This document shows, in pieces, positions 16,483 through 23,941 of a stretch of 26,741 bases of DNA. The notes beneath the pieces are model-generated. The model ran no database searches. It saw nothing but the letters and a program-made list of their open reading frames with translations, and was not told the DNA's origin. This DNA is from JBJTIF01 sp046094825. Lineage in GTDB: Bacteria > Actinomycetota > UBA4738 > HRBIN12. Location of the stretch: the NCBI GenBank assembly GCA_046094825.1, contig JBJTIF010000048.1, positions 1-26,741 on the forward strand, given 5' to 3'. The position numbers were made by a program, and so were the translations under genes. Numbering within the stretch: position 1 is the stretch's first letter; every line of letters starts with the position of its first letter.

Positions 16483-17663
16483 CAGCCGCCGCCGAGTCGG
16501 AAGACGAGCTGGCGGAGGTCGTCGAAGGTCTGGAGCGCCCAGAGGCGCAGCGGCGGCGAGACGGCGACGACGGCGAGCATCGCGAAGAGCGCGGCGCCGA
16601 CGAGCAGGAGCGCGTCCCCGCGGTGGATCCGGGGGCCGTACACGCGCGACACGCCCTTCGCATCCATGAGGATCTCGCCGACGCGCAGGCGGACGAGGAA
16701 CGTGCTCGCCATGCCGCCGCGCCCCTTGTCGAGGAACTCGCGGAGGTTGCCGTGTGCGCCGACGGCGACGATCGCCTCCGCGCCCTTCTCGTGGGCGAGG
16801 AGGAAGGCGACATCCTCGCTCGTGCCGGTCGCCGCGACGACGGAGAACGGCAGACCGAGCGCCTCGAGCCGCGTCCGCCCGGGGGCGCGACCGTCCGCGT
16901 ACGCGTGGAGCACGAGTTCGGTGCGATCGCGCGCCCGTTCGAGCGCGGCGTCGGACACGCTGTCCATGTCGCCGAGGATCACGTCGGGGACGTAGCCCTC
17001 CTCGAGGAGGGCGTCGGCACCGCCGTCCACCCCGATGAGCACCGGCCGCGCTTCCCGGATGTAGGGGCGGAGCGCCGCGAGGTCCTCGCGGAAGCCGTAC
17101 CCGCGGACGACGACGAGCACCGCCCGACCGCGGAGGTCGAGCCGGAGGTCCGGGAGCCCGACGCCGCCGAACAGGAGATCGCGCTCCCGCTCGAGGAACG
17201 CGAGCGTGTTGCGGGCGAATCCGTCGAAGCGCTCCTCGAGCCGCTCCCCCGCCACGGCCATCGCCTCCGCGATCGACGCCGGGGACTGCCGGACGCCGCC
17301 CGCGACGACGCGGTCGGCGAGGATGACGCGGGCGCCCTCGATGCGCAGGGTCGAGCCCTCACGGACCTTCCGCAGGACGAGCGGCCCGACGCCGTCGATG
17401 AGCGGGATCCCCGCCCCGAGCAGGATCTCCGGACCGAGGTTCGGGTACCGACCCGAGATCGACGGCGACGCGTTCACCACGGCCGAGGCACCGGCAGCGG
17501 CGAGGCTCTCCGCGGAGACGCGGTCGAGATCCTCGTGGTCGATGACCGCGATCTCCCCCGGCCGCAGCCGCTGCACGAGGTGCTTCGTCCGCGCGTCGAC
17601 GCGCGCGACGGCCTCGTGCGGGCGGGCCGGACGACGGACGAGGGTCTTCGTGCGCGTGGGGAT
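16482..17663 (-). CDS. steA: SteA-like protein (TPPK C-terminal-like domain), start codon non-canonical
   Basis: The protein matches SteA (Rv1697-like). It has SPSISGRYPNLGP, GVDGGADALLEEGYVPDVILGDMDSVSD (a thiamin pyrophosphokinase-like fold), GTSEDVAFLLA, STFLVRLRVGEILMDAKGV and a C-terminal membrane helix. SteA acts with SteB in cell envelope growth in Corynebacterium. The first canonical start is GTG at 17576, giving 364 residues. The open frame continues upstream and encodes ARVDARTKHLVQRLRPGEI, which is conserved in the family. That region has a -10 (17703-17698) and a GGAGG (17671-17667), but only ATC (17663) or ACG (17657) in frame after them. I report the longer form; the start is uncertain. 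Confidence 0.8.
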   Translation of the reverse strand: MPTRTKTLVRRPARPHEAVARVDARTKHLVQRLRPGEIAVIDHEDLDRVSAESLAAAGASAVVNASPSISGRYPNLGPEILLGAGIPLIDGVGPLVLRKVREGSTLRIEGARVILADRVVAGGVRQSPASIAEAMAVAGERLEERFDGFARNTLAFLERERDLLFGGVGLPDLRLDLRGRAVLVVVRGYGFREDLAALRPYIREARPVLIGVDGGADALLEEGYVPDVILGDMDSVSDAALERARDRTELVLHAYADGRAPGRTRLEALGLPFSVVAATGTSEDVAFLLAHEKGAEAIVAVGAHGNLREFLDKGRGGMASTFLVRLRVGEILMDAKGVSRVYGPRIHRGDALLLVGAALFAMLAVVAVSPPLRLWALQTFDDLRQLVFRLGGG

Positions 17664-17666
17664 CGG

Positions 17667-17703
17667 CCTCCGGGGGACCCGTGCGGGTCGCGGGGCAAGG
17701 GTA
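17667..17703 (-). promoter_or_regulatory. Promoter -10 and Shine-Dalgarno of the steA unit
   Basis: TACCCT (17703-17698) is a TANNNT -10 match in the recN-steA gap. It would give a leader of about 27 bases containing GGAGG (17671-17667). In-frame ATC lies 3 bases and ACG 9 bases after the GGAGG; there is no ATG, GTG or TTG nearby in any frame. The site supports initiation well upstream of GTG 17576. Confidence 0.45.
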
Positions 17704-17755
17704 GCGCAGGCACGCGGCCACCCTCGGGCGCAGGCCGACGGGAGGGTGCCGGCCC

Positions 17756-19408
17756 TCAGGAAGCGGACTTCGTCCGGCCAGCCTCCGCGAGGAGTTCCTC
17801 CGCGTGCATCGTGGCGGCCTCGCTCCCCGGCAGACCCGAGAGCATGCGCGTGAGTTCGGCGACGCGCCCCGCGTCGTCGAGGACCTCCACCTCCGCGGTG
17901 CCGCTCCGCTTCTCGACCCGGATGTGGCGGTCGGCGAACGCGGCGATCTGCGGCAGGTGCGTCACGACGAGGACCTGCCGCGACGCCGCGAGCCGCGCGA
18001 GGCGGCGGCCCACCGCGACACCCGCACGTCCGCCGATGCCGGCATCCACCTCGTCGAAGACGAGCGTCGGCACGTCGTCGAGATCGATGAGGACGCTGCG
18101 CAGCGCGAGCATCGTCCGCGAGAGCTCGCCGCCCGAGGCCACCTTCGCGAGCGGCAGGACGGGTTGGTTCTCCCCTCCGGAGAACCGGATCTCGGGCCGC
18201 TCGGCGCCGCTCGGTCCCGGTGCGTCGAGCGGCACGAGGGCGATCTCGACGCGCGCGTCGGGCATCCCGAGGTCGCGGAGTTCGGTCTGCACGGCGTCCG
18301 CGAGCGGCGCGGCGGCGCGTCCGCGTCCCTCGGTCACCTCGCGCGCCGCATCGGCGACCTCGCGCGCGAGGACGACGATGCGGTCCTCGAGCGCACGCGT
18401 TCGGTCCTCTCCCCCGGCGAGGTCCTCGAGGCGGACGCGCGCCTCCGCGAGGAAGGCGAGGAGCTCGTCCTCCGTCTCGCCGTACTTCCGCAGGAGCCCC
18501 TGGAGCACCCCGATGCGGACGTGGACCTCCTCGAGTCGCTCGGGATCGAGCCCGACGGACTCGCGGTAGCGTCGGACATCCGCGGCGAGGTCCCCCGCGA
18601 GGGCGGCGACCTCGCGGGCGCGATCGGCGAGCGGCCCGGCGGTCGCATCGACGTCCGCGGCGGCGCGGAGCGCGGCGGCGGCGCGGGCGAGGAGGTCGGA
18701 GGCGGCGTCCTCATCGGCGAGGAGGGCCTCCGCCTCGGCGGCGCGTCCGATGAGACGCTCCGCGTGTTCGAGTCGCGCGGCTTCCGTCGCGAGATCCGCG
18801 AGTTCCCCCGCCCGCGGGTCGGCGGCATCGAGCTCCTGGACCTGGAAGCGGACGAGATCGAGTTCGCGCTCGCGATCGCGTGCCCGCGTCCGCAGGTCGT
18901 CGAGGGTCTCCTCGGTCGTTCGGAGTTCCCCGACGAGCGCCGCGAGGCGCGCGAGGTGCGCGAGGTGGTCCGTCCCCGCGTAGCGGTCGACGAACGCCGC
19001 CTGGGCGGCGGGCGAGAGGAGGCGGATGCCCTCGTGCTGACCGTGCACCTCGACGAGCGACGCACCGAGGTCCGCGAGCGTCGACACCGGCACGATCTGC
19101 CCGCCGATGCGCGCCGTGCCCTTCCCATCGGCACCCACCTGGCGGGCGAGGAGCAGCTCGCCGTCCTCGGCCCACCCCGCGGCGTCGGCTGCCGGATCCG
19201 CGTCGAATCGGGCCTGCACCCGCGCCGCCTTCGCGCCGGTGCGCACGAGCGTCGCGGACGCACGGGAGCCGAGGGCGAGCGCGAGCCCGACGGTCACCAT
19301 GGTCTTGCCGGCGCCGGTCTCGCCGGTGAGGACGTTCAGTCCGGGGTGGAGGTCGAGCTCGCAGGCGTCGACCACCCCGAGGCCGCTGATGTGGAGCTCA
19401 CGGAGCAT
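17756..19408 (-). CDS. recN: DNA repair protein RecN
   Basis: SMC-like ATPase for double-strand break repair. The 550-residue protein has Walker A GETGAGKTM at residues 29-37 (usually GKS) and a Q-loop region. A long central coiled coil (about residues 150-330) is rich in Ala, Arg and Glu. The C-terminal half has KVASGGELSRTMLALR (ABC signature), LVFDEVDAGIGG (Walker B) and VVTHLPQIAAFADRH. Start ATG 19408 immediately precedes the family opening MLRELHISGLGVV. It lies 11 bases after nadK in the tlyA-nadK-recN order shared with actinobacteria. Confidence 0.95.
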   Translation of the reverse strand: MLRELHISGLGVVDACELDLHPGLNVLTGETGAGKTMVTVGLALALGSRASATLVRTGAKAARVQARFDADPAADAAGWAEDGELLLARQVGADGKGTARIGGQIVPVSTLADLGASLVEVHGQHEGIRLLSPAAQAAFVDRYAGTDHLAHLARLAALVGELRTTEETLDDLRTRARDRERELDLVRFQVQELDAADPRAGELADLATEAARLEHAERLIGRAAEAEALLADEDAASDLLARAAAALRAAADVDATAGPLADRAREVAALAGDLAADVRRYRESVGLDPERLEEVHVRIGVLQGLLRKYGETEDELLAFLAEARVRLEDLAGGEDRTRALEDRIVVLAREVADAAREVTEGRGRAAAPLADAVQTELRDLGMPDARVEIALVPLDAPGPSGAERPEIRFSGGENQPVLPLAKVASGGELSRTMLALRSVLIDLDDVPTLVFDEVDAGIGGRAGVAVGRRLARLAASRQVLVVTHLPQIAAFADRHIRVEKRSGTAEVEVLDDAGRVAELTRMLSGLPGSEAATMHAEELLAEAGRTKSAS

Positions 19409-19419
19409 CGCCGCGGAGC

Positions 19420-20277
19420 CTAGTCCCCGGGGGCGACAGGGTCGCCCGGGAGTCCGAACTTGTCCCGCACGAGGGCGTGGAACGGAGGCGCGTCCTCGGG
19501 GCGCACGAAGCGGGCCGGGGTCGGGGCGGCGTGGATGTCCACCGCCGAGCCCACCGGCAGCTCGAGGCTCTCGCGACCGTCCGCGGACAGGAGGCCGTGC
19601 TCCTCGCCCACGACCTCCATCCGCACTCGGGCGGTCGCGGGCAGGACGAGCGAGCGGTCGAAGACCATGTGGGCGGCGATCGGCGTGACGACGAGACAGC
19701 CGACCGTCGGCGACACGATCGGCCCGCCCGAGGAGAACGAGTAGGCCGTCGACCCCGTCGGCGTCGCGACGATCACGCCGTCGGCCGAGAACGTCGTCAC
19801 GTACACGTCGTCGACGAACAGCGCGAGACGCACGAGCCGATGGCGCGAGCGCTTCTCGACGATGACCTCGTTCAGCGCCCACTGCGGTGCGGACCAGGGT
19901 GCCCCGACCGCGACGGCCTCGACCGCGATGCGGTCCTCGAGCGGGAGCGCACCGCCGAGTGCGCGCTCGAGGAGGCTGTGCGCCCCCTCGGGGTCGGTCT
20001 CGGTGAGGAACCCGAGTCGGCCGACCTTCACCCCGAGCACCGGCCGGTCCGCCCGCGCCGCGAGGTGGGCGGCGCGCAGGAACGTCCCGTCCCCGCCCAC
20101 CGAGACGACGAGATCGACGCCATCGACGAACGCGTGCGCCCGCACGTCATCGGAGGTCTCGGCGCCGACGAACGTGCGCGTCCCGACGCCCCGCTCCCCG
20201 AGCCAGGCGGCGATCGACTCCGCGGCGCGGACCGCCTCCGCGCGACCCGGATGCACGACGAGGCCGACGAGCGTCAC
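19420..20277 (-). CDS. nadK: NAD kinase
   Basis: Phosphorylates NAD to NADP. The 285-residue protein has GGDGTFLRAAH at residues 61-71 (catalytic Asp in GGDGT), NEVIVEK, and DGVIVATPTGSTAYSFSSGGPIV, all diagnostic. GTG at 20277 is the natural start because it overlaps, as GTGA, the stop that tlyA would use in its intact frame. Because of the tlyA frameshift, the nadK frame is now open upstream to tlyA's ATG at 21030. A 536-residue TlyA-NadK fusion could therefore be translated, in addition to or instead of separate NadK. Confidence 0.95.
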   Translation of the reverse strand: MTLVGLVVHPGRAEAVRAAESIAAWLGERGVGTRTFVGAETSDDVRAHAFVDGVDLVVSVGGDGTFLRAAHLAARADRPVLGVKVGRLGFLTETDPEGAHSLLERALGGALPLEDRIAVEAVAVGAPWSAPQWALNEVIVEKRSRHRLVRLALFVDDVYVTTFSADGVIVATPTGSTAYSFSSGGPIVSPTVGCLVVTPIAAHMVFDRSLVLPATARVRMEVVGEEHGLLSADGRESLELPVGSAVDIHAAPTPARFVRPEDAPPFHALVRDKFGLPGDPVAPGD

Positions 20278-21030
20278 GCGGCACCGCCGATCGCGACGCC
20301 CGCGGCGATCGCATCCTCGAGCGGGAGCGCCGGCTCCTGAGCACCGATGCGAGCGTGGAGCAGGAACTCCACGTTGCCGGCGGGACCGGGCAGGGGCGAG
20401 GCCATGACATCCTGGGGCGCGGCGCCACCCCTCGGGGTCGCGGACGACACCACCGCGTCCGACCGACGCGGGCTCGAGTTCGAACTGCGGCTTCACGAGG
20501 AGCACGAGATCGGCCTCCGGCGTCGCGACCGCGACGAGGGCGGGCACGACGACCGCGAGCGGGATGAACGACAGGTCCGCGACGACGAGCGAGGGCACGA
20601 ACGGGAGCGAGCCCGGCGCGAGCGTCCGGGCGTTCACACGTTCGAGCACGACGACGCGGGCATCGGTGCGGAGCGACCATGCGAGCTGGCCGTAGCCGAC
20701 GTCCAGGGCGCAGACACGCTCGGCGCCGCGGCGCAGGAGCACGTCGGTGAAGCCACCGGTCGACGCCCCGGCGTCGAGGCACGAGCGTCCAGAGGGATCG
20801 ACCGGGAACCGATCGAGGGCCGCGTCGAGCTTCTCACCGCCGCGGGACACAAACCGCTTCGCGGGGCCCTCGAGGGCGACGGGCTCGGCGTCGTCGACGA
20901 GCCGGGCGGGCTTGTCGGCGGGACGGCCCCCCACGGTCACGATCCCCCTGAGGACCGCCGAACGGGCCTCCTCCCGGCTCGCGGCGAGACCGCGGCGGAC
21001 GAGTTCCTGGTCGAGCCTGCGCCGGGTCAT
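20274..21030 (-). pseudogene. tlyA: tlyA rRNA 2'-O-methyltransferase, frameshifted by an internal deletion
   Basis: TlyA methylates 16S C1409 and 23S C1920. The reading frame from ATG 21030 gives an N-terminal S4 domain, SRGGEKL, LDAGASTGGFTDVLL (SAM site), VVADLSFI, LVKPQFE and GGVVRDPEGWRRA, so the K-D-K-E set is present. At about 20411-20424 homology jumps one frame. The shifted frame reads PQDVMASPLPGPAGNVEFLL and ends at TGA 20276-20274, overlapping nadK. Only 12 residues separate RDP from SPLPG, where Mycobacterium TlyA has 26. About 14 codons plus or minus one base are therefore missing, not a single base. The last beta-strands would be lost. A metagenome assembly error is the main alternative. 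ATG 21030 has GGAGG 10 bases upstream. Confidence 0.85.
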
Positions 21031-21082
21031 CGTCGCGTGGCCTCCGTGGTCCCTCGTCGCCGGCCGGGACGCCGGCCCACCA

Positions 21083-21092
21083 AGGATAGCCT
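21083..21092. promoter_or_regulatory. Overlapping divergent -10 boxes between tlyA and rhomboid
   Basis: The decamer AGGATAGCCT holds TATCCT on the minus strand (21088-21083, toward tlyA) and TAGCCT on the plus strand (21087-21092, toward the rhomboid gene), sharing a TA core. The minus box would give tlyA a leader of about 45 bases with its GGAGG. Symmetric bidirectional -10 elements are known in bacteria; activity here is inferred. Confidence 0.35.
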
Positions 21093-21121
21093 CCGCTCCC
21101 CGCGGGGTCGGCCCCCGCGGG

Positions 21122-21127
21122 TACCGT
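21122..21127 (+). promoter_or_regulatory. Leaderless promoter -10 upstream of the rhomboid uORF
   Basis: TACCGT is followed by exactly 6 bases and then ATG 21134, the same TANNNT-N6-RTG layout seen at four other starts here. The ATG opens a 7-codon ORF rather than the rhomboid frame. Confidence 0.4.
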
Positions 21128-21133
21128 TCGGGG

Positions 21134-21157
21134 ATGCGACGAGGATGGACGCGGTGA
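21134..21157 (+). CDS. Candidate 7-codon upstream ORF (MRRGWTR)
   Basis: ATG 21134 lies where a leaderless transcript from TACCGT would begin. It encodes MRRGWTR and stops at TGA 21155-21157, which overlaps the rhomboid GTG 21154 as GTGA, the coupling arrangement used by many genes here. It could set rhomboid translation by re-initiation. It is very short, so chance cannot be excluded. Confidence 0.3.
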   Translation: MRRGWTR

Positions 21158-21957
21158 TCCCCCTCCGGGACGCGAACCCGACGCGCCGCACGCCCTGGAT
21201 CACCTTCGCGCTCATCGCCCTGAACGCCGCCGCGTTCCTCCTCTGGCAGCCCGTGGGCGGCTCCGAGGGCGAGCAGACGCTCTTCTTCTACTGCCAGGCG
21301 CAGGTGCCCTGGGAGGTGACGCACGGGGAGAACCTCGCCGACGGAGGGGTCGAGGCCCGTCGCGCCCTCGAGGCGCAGTTCGGGGCGAACGCCGGGGACG
21401 CGCAGGCGGTGTTCCGCAGCGAATGCCCGGAGAAGTCGCCCTACCTGCCGCTGCTCGTGTCGATGTTCCTCCACGGAGGCTGGCTCCACATCCTCGGGAA
21501 CATGCTCTACCTCTGGATCTTCGGCAACAACGTCGAGGACCGCCTCGGGCGGTTCGCCTTCGTCGCCTTCTACCTCCTCGGCGGCCTCGCGGCGTCGGCC
21601 CTCCAGATGGCCTTCGATCCGTCCTCGACGATCCCGAGCCTCGGCGCCTCTGGTGCGATCGGCGCCGTGCTCGGCGCCTACCTCGTGCTGTTCCCGCACG
21701 CGCGGGTCACGACGCTCGTGCTGTTCATCTTCGTCTCCGTCGTGCAGCTCCCCGCGCTCGTCGTGCTCGGAGGCTGGTTCGTGCTCCAGCTCTTCAGCGG
21801 CGTCGGCGAGCTCGGCCAGGTCGCGCAGGGCGGCGTCGCGTACTGGGCGCACGTCGGCGGCTTCGCGTTCGGAGCCCTCGCGGCGCTCCTGTTCTTCCGC
21901 GGGCGGCGCGGCCCCGTGCCGGCCGACCTCCCGCCGCGCCCCGACCTCTGGGACTAG
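21154..21957 (+). CDS. Rhomboid family intramembrane serine protease
   Basis: Cleaves membrane protein substrates within the bilayer. The 267-residue protein has six or so hydrophobic segments and the catalytic pair Ser167 in LGASGAIGA and His233 in YWAHVGGFAFG. It also has the loop FLHGGWLHILGNMLYLWIFG with NVEDRLG. Between the first membrane helix and that loop is an extended soluble segment (about residues 34-96). GTG 21154 gives the family opening MIPLRDANPT; ATG 21145 in the same frame would add three residues. It is divergent from tlyA and convergent with the HAD gene, sharing a CTAG at the stops. Confidence 0.93.
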   Translation: MIPLRDANPTRRTPWITFALIALNAAAFLLWQPVGGSEGEQTLFFYCQAQVPWEVTHGENLADGGVEARRALEAQFGANAGDAQAVFRSECPEKSPYLPLLVSMFLHGGWLHILGNMLYLWIFGNNVEDRLGRFAFVAFYLLGGLAASALQMAFDPSSTIPSLGASGAIGAVLGAYLVLFPHARVTTLVLFIFVSVVQLPALVVLGGWFVLQLFSGVGELGQVAQGGVAYWAHVGGFAFGALAALLFFRGRRGPVPADLPPRPDLWD

Positions 21958-22754
21958 GCCCCGGTCCGCTCGACCACGGCGTCCTCCTCGACGAGCGCGC
22001 GGACGTCCGCGGCGATGAAGGTCGGCCTCGGACCCCCGCCCGCGATCGCGTCGCGGGCCTCGACCCCGGTGAGGACGAGGAGCGAATCCCAGCCGAGGGC
22101 GACGGCACCGGCGATGTCCGTGTCGAGACGATCGCCCACGACGATCGGACGCCCCCCGCCCGCGCGGTCGAGCGCCGCGCGGAAGATCGCGGGCGACGGC
22201 TTGCCGAGGACCTCCGGCGACGCGCCGGTCGTCGCGACGACCGCGGCGAGGAGGGCCCCCGCCCCCGGCCACAGGCCGTCCTCGGCGGGGAAGGTCCTGT
22301 CGCCGTTCGTCGCGATGAGCGGGGCGCCGCGCTGGACCGCGAGCGCGGCGTCGCGGAGCTTCGCGTACGTGATCCCACGGTCGAGTCCGACGAGGACGAC
22401 CTCCGGGTCCTCCGCGAGCCCGACGACCGGGATGCCAGCATCAGCGAGAGCGGCGAGGACGCCGTCCTGGCCGATTGCGAGGACGCGTCGGACGCCGCGC
22501 GCCGCGAGGATCGTCGCGGCCGTCCGCGCGGACGTCTCGACCTCCTCGGCGCGCGCGACGACCCCGACCGATGCGAGCTGCTCGACGACCTGGGAGGGGG
22601 TACGCGACGCGTTGTTCGTCACGAACGCGGGCCGACGGCCCAGCGCGCGGATCCGTTCGACGGCCGCGCCCGCCCCGGGGATCGGCCGGTCGCCGCGGAA
22701 GAGGACGCCGTCGAGATCGAGCAGCACGACGTCGTAGCTGTCGACGAGCGCCAT
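21954..22754 (-). CDS. HAD-IIA family phosphatase (NagD/PGP-like)
   Basis: A 266-residue HAD hydrolase with motif I LLDLDGVLFRGD (nucleophile Asp), motif II FVTNNASR, and a C2-type cap of about 100 residues. Lys (LGKPSPAIF) and the VVGDRLDTDIAGA acidic motif follow. The homologue in the same neighbourhood of Mycobacterium (Rv1692) is a glycerol-3-phosphate phosphatase; that activity is only inferred here. The ATG is 6 bases after a TATCCT box, so it is probably leaderless. Its stop TAG overlaps the rhomboid TAG on the other strand. Confidence 0.92.
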   Translation of the reverse strand: MALVDSYDVVLLDLDGVLFRGDRPIPGAGAAVERIRALGRRPAFVTNNASRTPSQVVEQLASVGVVARAEEVETSARTAATILAARGVRRVLAIGQDGVLAALADAGIPVVGLAEDPEVVLVGLDRGITYAKLRDAALAVQRGAPLIATNGDRTFPAEDGLWPGAGALLAAVVATTGASPEVLGKPSPAIFRAALDRAGGGRPIVVGDRLDTDIAGAVALGWDSLLVLTGVEARDAIAGGGPRPTFIAADVRALVEEDAVVERTGA

Positions 22755-22760
22755 GCGCGG

Positions 22761-22766
22761 AGGATA
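22761..22766 (-). promoter_or_regulatory. Leaderless promoter -10 of the HAD gene
   Basis: TATCCT (minus strand), 6 bases, then ATG 22754. It faces away from the DUF1015 promoter within a 41-base divergent gap, so both start sites sit at the edges of one short control region. Confidence 0.5.
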
Positions 22767-22782
22767 CGGGGGCGCGGACTGC

Positions 22783-22789
22783 TATACAT
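22783..22789 (+). promoter_or_regulatory. Leaderless promoter -10 of the DUF1015 gene
   Basis: TATACAT is followed by six C residues and then ATG 22796. There is no ribosome site. This is the most A/T-rich stretch of the divergent gap. A -35 is not evident. Confidence 0.5.
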
Positions 22790-22795
22790 CCCCCC

Positions 22796-23941
22796 ATGCC
22801 GAGGCTCACGCCGTTCGCCGCGCTCCGCTACGACCCCGCGATCGCGGGGCCGATCGATGCGCTCGTCGCGCCCCCCTACGACGTCATCTCCGCGCGGGAG
22901 GAGGCCCGGCTGCTCGCGCGCAACCCCCACAACGTCGTGCGGCTCGAGGGTTCCGCGGCGGCGTCCGGGGAGGCCGAGCACCGGGCCGCTGCCGAGCTCC
23001 TCGCCGCGTGGCGCGCGGAGGGGGTCCTCGTCGGGACCGGACCGTCGCTCTACGCGTACGAGATGGCCTACGTCCTCGGAGGGCGTCCGCGGACGACGCG
23101 GGGGGTGCTCGCCGCGCTCGAGATCGAGCCGTGGGGCGGGGCGGTCCTGCCGCACGAGCAGGTGTCGACGGCGCCCCTCGGTGAGCGCCTCGGCCGGCTC
23201 CGGGCGATGCGGGCGAACCTCTCGCCGATCCACGTGGTCCTGCCCGGGCCTTCTCCGCTGCTCGGCGCCGCCCTCGAGGTGGCGATGCGTGCCGAGCCGA
23301 TCGCGGAGGCCCTCGACGACGACGGCGTCCGTCACCGCGTGTGGTCGTTCGCGATGGACACCGCGGTCGCCGCTGAGGTGGGCGCGCAGGCCTGCATGAT
23401 CGCCGACGGGCACCATCGGTACACGACCGCGCTCGCGTACCGCGAGGAGATGCGGGCGCTCCACGGGGCCGGTCCGTGGGACCACGTGCTCGCCTTCGTC
23501 GGCGATGCGGACGATGCGCCCGTCCTGCCCTTCCACCGGCTCGTCGTCCGCGGAGCGCTCCGAGAGCCCGACGCGGAGGAGGTCTCGCTGGCGGCGACCC
23601 TCGCGTCCCTCGACGACGACGTGCCGCGCGTCGGGCTCGTCCGCACCGCTGGCGGCGGCGCCGTGACCTACGGCACCGTGGACCTGGGGGCGCCGCCGCC
23701 AGCGGTCGAGGCGCTCGAGCCGCTGCTTCCCGCGGACGAGGACGCGGTGCGCTACCTCGCCGACCCCGCGGAGGCCGATGCGCTCGTTCGCTCCGGCGAC
23801 GCCGTCGGGGCGTGGTTCCTGCCCCCGACGACCGCCGCCCGTGTCCGCGCGGCCGTCGACGCCGGGCGGCGGCTCCCGCGGAAGTCCACCTACTTCTGGC
23901 CCAAGCCGCGCACGGGCTTCGTGCTCCGGCCCTTCGACTGA
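22796..23941 (+). CDS. DUF1015 family protein
   Basis: A 381-residue cytoplasmic protein of the widespread DUF1015 family (PF06245-like), recognised by the N-terminal FAALRYDP and APPYDVIS, NPHNVVRL, and the central DGHHRYTTALAYR with the LAFVGDADD region. Its biochemical role is not established and I do not assign one. ATG 22796 immediately precedes the family opening and follows a leaderless -10. Its last 52 bases overlap the end of the SSB-like gene on the opposite strand. Confidence 0.88.
   Translation: MPRLTPFAALRYDPAIAGPIDALVAPPYDVISAREEARLLARNPHNVVRLEGSAAASGEAEHRAAAELLAAWRAEGVLVGTGPSLYAYEMAYVLGGRPRTTRGVLAALEIEPWGGAVLPHEQVSTAPLGERLGRLRAMRANLSPIHVVLPGPSPLLGAALEVAMRAEPIAEALDDDGVRHRVWSFAMDTAVAAEVGAQACMIADGHHRYTTALAYREEMRALHGAGPWDHVLAFVGDADDAPVLPFHRLVVRGALREPDAEEVSLAATLASLDDDVPRVGLVRTAGGGAVTYGTVDLGAPPPAVEALEPLLPADEDAVRYLADPAEADALVRSGDAVGAWFLPPTTAARVRAAVDAGRRLPRKSTYFWPKPRTGFVLRPFD

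Noticed and set aside
16623..19423. Long plus-strand open frames opposite steA and recN
   Set aside because: Same GC shadow effect; no motifs, and recN and steA are clear on the other strand.
21031..22272. N-terminal extension of the tlyA/nadK frame to 950 codons
   Set aside because: The part beyond ATG 21030 is antisense to the rhomboid gene and has shadow-like composition.
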